This document shows positions 59,464 through 64,000 of a stretch of DNA of 64,000 bases, one piece after another; the first letter of the stretch is position 1; the number at the start of each line of letters is the position of its first letter. The notes under the pieces were generated by a model. That model saw only the letters and a list, made by a program, of their open reading frames with translations, searched no databases and was not told where the DNA came from. The position numbers were made by a program, and so were the translations under genes. This DNA is from Trachythela sp. YZ-2020 (taxonomy: Eukaryota > Cnidaria > Anthozoa > Malacalcyonacea > Clavulariidae): assembly GCA_016169945.1 (NCBI GenBank), contig JADLSH010000091.1, positions 1,860,001-1,924,000 of the forward strand, read 5' to 3'.

Positions 59464-62240
59464 ATGTCAAGAGACCTTAAACCGGCGAAGCAGTTACGCT
59501 CGAAGCGATTAGAAAACTCTCTGAGGGCAAATCTCATCGATGTGGTAAGCATACTACTACAATACTCAATCTATATTGTATTTGAGGATTTAATATCTTC
59601 TTTGTACAAATTTTGCCACCGTATGTTTTACATAGATGCATAGAGATGTTCAAACACTTTCCTGTCGAGCGGTATGGAGAGTCACTCCAGAAGACATAGA
59701 GCTGGCAAAGAGTCAAATTGCCTCGAAAAGACTTAACCTAGACGAGCAGCTGGCCAATATAGCAGGCATGCAATATTTCATCTCCTGCATCACGATGATG
59801 ATGACAAATGCGAAGGCATCGTCGCTAGCCGGAGACCAGCGTCCTGAAAGAGAGTGCTATCCGGGGGTAGGCTACTTCATCGTATACCGCGCGACCCTAG
59901 ACTGCAACGGGAACCGAATATTTGCCCTTCTTCACGACGCTGACATGGAACCGTCAATTACAAAGCTGCGCACTACGACATCGGCATCATCCATCTTCCA
60001 GGTGCTGAAAGACCACGCAAACGAGGCGGTACAAGCTTTGGTTACGACGTCAAATTCGTACTGCTTTAGGAAAGCAACGACAGAGCTTCGTGTAGAAGAA
60101 GATGTCTCGGAAGCACAGAATCCCAGGTGTTATCCAACCAAACCAAACCATGCCGAATCGTCGTGGTGAATGAGGCTGAGTTGCTACGGAGTATGATGGT
60201 AGCTTTTCACAAACTTCAGTCAGATGGATTGGTAGCAGAGATCGTTTCCCTGCCAAACATCAATGCTGCTCGTGTGCAAACAAATCCTAGCGACGTAACA
60301 AACACTATCAAAGAAATCGATCGTGTAATGGAACTATGTGGTCACTCCCTATACAGAGGTCAGGTCTACAGTCGACCTGATGGTGCAGCAATGACCTTTT
60401 TGGAGATGATGGACGTGAACAGTTACCTTCATCACCTGCTTTCCAACGACAGCTTACGCGAAAGAGTCCTGAAGCATTTTAACATCTTGTCGAGGACACT
60501 TTGTCATCCCGATTGCACTATTGTTAGGCAGCTGGTATTTGATAACGATCTTATCGAGGTTTTGGATGGTATCGTCTTCAAAATTTCCACTCGGTCCTTT
60601 ATCCCCTGTCCTTTACCACCGACTGTGTACCGTAGGACGTCGCCCAGATCGTTCGTGCCGTACGATAGTTCGATCATACCAAACGCAGGTTACTTTAAAG
60701 ATGGAATTGAGCATTCATTTCCAGAGCTCGAAACACGCATTCATTTTCTCAACAAGTTCTACCAATGCCTCGTGACTGGAAAGATGCCCCAAAAGATTCG
60801 TAAGCTCGTCGTCGCTGGGCCAAAGGACTCGGGAAAAACATCGTGGGCAGCAATATTTCATCGCCTAATTCCACATCAATCCATCGCCACCATCACCAAA
60901 GAGAACCAGTTTTCGGCCGCGATGATTGATGAATCCAGCCAACTTGTAATCATCGACGACTGGTGTGCGTCCACGATGGCGAGTGATTTGGCGAAGACGC
61001 TGTTACAAGGTGGATGGATGACAACAGCAGTTAAGCACAAACAACCCAGATGCTTCTTTAACAGTTGTCCCTTCTACATCACAACCAACAACGTGCCAAA
61101 TTTTGGAAAGGAAAACGAAAACGTACTGCAACTGCTGGCCATTTTCGACACGCAATCCCTGGACGAGACTTCAGTAGGCGCGGACAAGTGGATATTTGAC
61201 AATGCCATGGCATGTGTGGATTGGATGGCATCGCAAATTAACGAGAACTTGGAGTGTGTTGAACGGCACGAAAGATGGTATGAAAGTGATAAACCCGCCA
61301 CGATTTCCAACATTCCCTCTCGTGAGTCGATTGCATATGTAGAGCGTGTGTCCTTTGAAGAATTGCGTGGAACATGTTCACAGGAAACAAGCGTACCAGA
61401 CTCTCCCCGATACGAAATTCATCCATCATTTCCAAAAGAAGCGGAGAGAATGATTAGAACCTCGGGGAACAGGCGAAGAGTTGCACCTGTGAACTCACCA
61501 ACAACGACTGAAGATGAACTCGACAAAGCCATGCGCCCCAGCTTGTCGTCAGAAGATGCAGAGGAGACCGAACCTGACAGTAAAGATATGGATCACGAAA
61601 ACTCTCCAGATCATAGGACATCACCAGACGCAGGACAACGAAGCGAATCGGAAGAAGAAAGCAGCAATTATTACCAACGGTCACCCACACAGTGGCAACT
61701 GAACACCAATCTATACTTTCGCAGAGTTGCTGGCTATATCAAAACCATCTTTACGGTCAGAAAATGAAGGGAAAGCCCACTTTAGCATTCCGGGCAAGAA
61801 TCGAGAATGCTGATCGCAAGGAGAAAGACTTTTGGACCAAGCCTGATCCCTACATTGACACTTGGATTTTAATTTTCGGACAGGTTCGTCAAGTGTTCAA
61901 TTTGGAAGCATTCGTGAGAGCCTATCCGGATATAGGCGACCATCTTAGCGAGTTGAGGAAAGTTGTGAAGCGACGAGTTCTCCACGAAGATTGCCCCGTG
62001 AATAAAATGAAAAAGACCATCGAATTACAGGACGCCGAGGTTGAACAGCAAGTGGCGGGTTCATGCCAAGGTGGCGATAGTAGAGAAGAAGAGAATACTG
62101 CACCAGATAATGCAAACGTGAACAGTCATGCGAGTAATGAGCGTAGAGTGAATGTGAAACGCAAAAACAAGTTTGGACAAGGTGCGACCGTTGATAAGCG
62201 ACAATTGCTTTTCAGAGACGATGACAACGATGAAAAATGA
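59464..62240 (+). pseudogene. E1-like SF3 helicase, copy 2 (one frameshift)
   Basis: Exon 1 is 59464-59544, exon 2 is 59636-60001, and exon 3 starts at 60127. CAG/GTG donor and acceptor sites at 60001/60002 and 60126/60127 join exons 2 and 3 in phase 0. Exon 3 stays open for 546 codons with the same Walker A, B, KHKQP and FYITTN motifs. It reads through the position of the copy-1 stop (TTG instead of TAG) into the charged C-terminal region. A one-base loss in a T run near 61,750 then shifts the frame; the rest is open in the other frame to 62,240. The arginine after motif C is leucine here (CTG, 61,132-61,134). The N-terminal part has no domain I recognise. Confidence 0.7.
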
Positions 62241-62244
62241 ACAC

Positions 62245-62291
<47 letters not shown>

Positions 62292-62464
62292 TTTTATCTG
62301 TTCGTTCAAAATTCCATCATGTCAATTGTATTGCAAACATGCTTCATTTATTAAAGAATTTAGTGTGATTAGTTGAAACAGCGTTTTTGTTGTTCCTATG
62401 CCGTTCTCAATTTTGCGAAACATCTGCGAACTACATCCTTTTCTACATGATCAAATAATTGTAG

Positions 62465-64000
62465 GCACACGGTAGCCACACCTAACGGCACCTTTTTATC
62501 GATACTTTACATAAAGTATTTGATATCAAAAGTGTGGCTACCAGTGGCATTGAAAAAAGAATATTTTAAATGACTTGTAGCCATACTTTATACTTGATGT
62601 AAGTATACATTATAAAGTGTGGCTACGAGTGGCTACCATTGTTCTATTGCTTAAGAGAAGTGTGGCTACCGTTGTGGCTACGCGTGGCTACCCTGATTAA
62701 ATCCCTATTGGAAAAGTGTGGCTACCAGAGGCATTGAAAAAAGAATATTTTAAATGACTTGTAGCCATACTTTATACTTGATGTAAGTATACATTATAAA
62801 GTGTGGCTACGAGTGGCTACCATTGTTCTATTGCTTTAGAAAAGTGTGGCTACCGTTGTGGCTACGCGTGGCTACCCTGATTAAATCCCTATTGGAAAAG
62901 TGTGGCTACCAGAGGCATTGAAAAAAGAATATTTTAAATGACTTGTAGCCATACTTTATACTTGATGTAAGTATACATTATAAAGTGTGGCTACGAGTGG
63001 CTACCATTGTTCTATAGCTTTAGAAAAGTGTGGCTACCGATGTGGCTACGCGTGGCTACCCTGATTAAATCCCTATTGGAAAAGTGTGGCTACCAGGGGC
63101 ATTGAAAAAAGAATATTTTAAATGACTTGTAGCCACACTTTATACTTGATGTAAGTATACATTATAAAGTGTGGCTACGAGTGGCTACCATTGTTCTATT
63201 GCTTTAGAGAAGTGTGGCTACCGTTGTGGCTACGCGTGGCTACCCTGATTAAATCCCTATTGGAAAAGTGTGGCTACCAGTGGTAATGAAAAAATAAAAT
63301 TTCATATGACTCCTAGCCACTCTTTATAGCCGATACCTAGCTACATCAAGTATAAAGTGTGGCGAAGATTTGTGAGAACTAGATTGCGATAATTTTCATA
63401 AACTTTTAAATGAACATTATGTACTTTGAAATTTTAACTTAGGTTATTTTCTTTTTTTATAGTATCTTTCTAGTATTTTGATAGAATTCTAGCCTGTACT
63501 TAATGTTTTTATAGCTATAAAGCACGTATATTGGTAACAGTGTTTTAATACACTGAAATGCTTAACACTCTGGAAATATTGTAATAATAATAAAATGGTA
63601 GCCACTCGTAGCCACACTTTATAATGTATACTTACATCAAGTATAAAGTGTGGCGAAGAGTCGCTTGAATTTCATTGATCAATGCCACTGGTAGCCACAC
63701 TTTTCCAATAGGGATTTAATCAGGGTAGCCACGCGTAGCCACATCGGTAGCCACACTTTTCTAAAGCAATAGAACAATGGTAGCCACGCGTAGCCACACT
63801 TTATAATGTATACTTACATCAAGTATAAAGTGTGGCGAAGAGTCGCTTGAATTTCATTGATCAATGCCACTGGTAGCCACACTTTTCCAATAGGGATTTA
63901 ATCAGGGTAGCCATGCGTAGCCACATCGGTAGCCACACTTTTCTAAAGCCACAGAACAATGGTAGCCACTCGTAGCCACACTTTATAATGTATACTTACA
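62465..64000. repeat. Palindrome of 184-bp units, copy 2 (runs off the window)
   Basis: Left-arm units start at 62,532, 62,716, 62,900, 63,084 and 63,268 (exact 184-bp steps), more than in copy 1. The right arm from about 63,595 carries complementary ggtagccac(ac) units to the end of the window. The spacer (about 63,375-63,594) is the reverse complement of the copy-1 spacer. Confidence 0.85.

Larger units (their letters stand above)
51417..64000 (+). mobile_element. Candidate tandem element: E1-like helicase, palindromic arrays, tyrosine recombinase
   Basis: Two near-identical helicase regions start at 51,417 and 59,311, 7,894 bp apart and in the same orientation. Each is followed by a palindrome of 184-bp units. 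One recombinase gene lies between them. The layout (helicase, palindrome, recombinase, GTTCC array, helicase, palindrome) fits a head-to-tail array of a two-gene unit, as expected if circular copies integrated by a tyrosine recombinase. The window ends inside the second palindrome, so a second recombinase copy cannot be tested. Element ends and any host target are not defined. This is inferred, not recognised as a known family. Confidence 0.6.

Overview
The window is animal nuclear DNA: AT-rich, GT-AG introns, a receptor tyrosine kinase (RTK) gene and dense retrotransposons and satellites. The mix (RTK with Ig and fibronectin III modules, CR1/L2-like LINEs, Ty3/gypsy, a KDZ-like transposase, many hairpin MITEs) suggests an early-branching metazoan, most likely a cnidarian; a sponge cannot be excluded. 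No prokaryotic genes are seen.

Layout. 1-21,437: one RTK gene on the + strand, 5' end outside the window. Thirteen exons can be joined in phase (Ig, SEA-like, FN3, transmembrane, kinase, short tail), but the exon for the end of the activation segment is missing or decayed. Its introns carry palindromic MITEs, a LINE fragment, and a 3.86-kb giant foldback element with a 6-bp target duplication. 22,740-29,250: two decayed LINEs. 25,911-33,816, 38,363-40,745 and 43,561-44,042: fields of one 42-bp minisatellite, interrupted by a LINE and by a near-intact Ty3/gypsy element (33,822-38,362; 176-bp LTRs, 5-bp target duplication). 41,968-43,095: a 5'-truncated LINE. 45,270-47,982 (- strand): the 3' seven exons of a KDZ/Plavaka-like transposase-type gene, cut off by an LTR-gag fragment (48,056-49,380). 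49,448-51,120: a second, scrambled relative of the giant foldback element.

51,417-64,000 is the most unusual part. Two nearly identical copies of a gene for a papillomavirus-E1-like superfamily 3 helicase lie in the same orientation 7,894 bp apart. Between them are a large palindrome of 184-bp units and a 579-aa gene that combines a C2H2 zinc finger, a complete tyrosine-recombinase catalytic set and a C-terminal telobox-like Myb domain. The second helicase copy is followed by the same palindrome, whose central spacer is flipped relative to the first. I read this as part of a tandemly arranged mobile or virus-derived element with its own replication helicase, integrase and repeat-rich candidate replication/recombination sites. 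I do not recognise it as a named family. Both helicase copies carry breaks, at different places; the recombinase frame is open.

The element interpretation is inference from gene content, orientation and repeat structure; no database search was possible.
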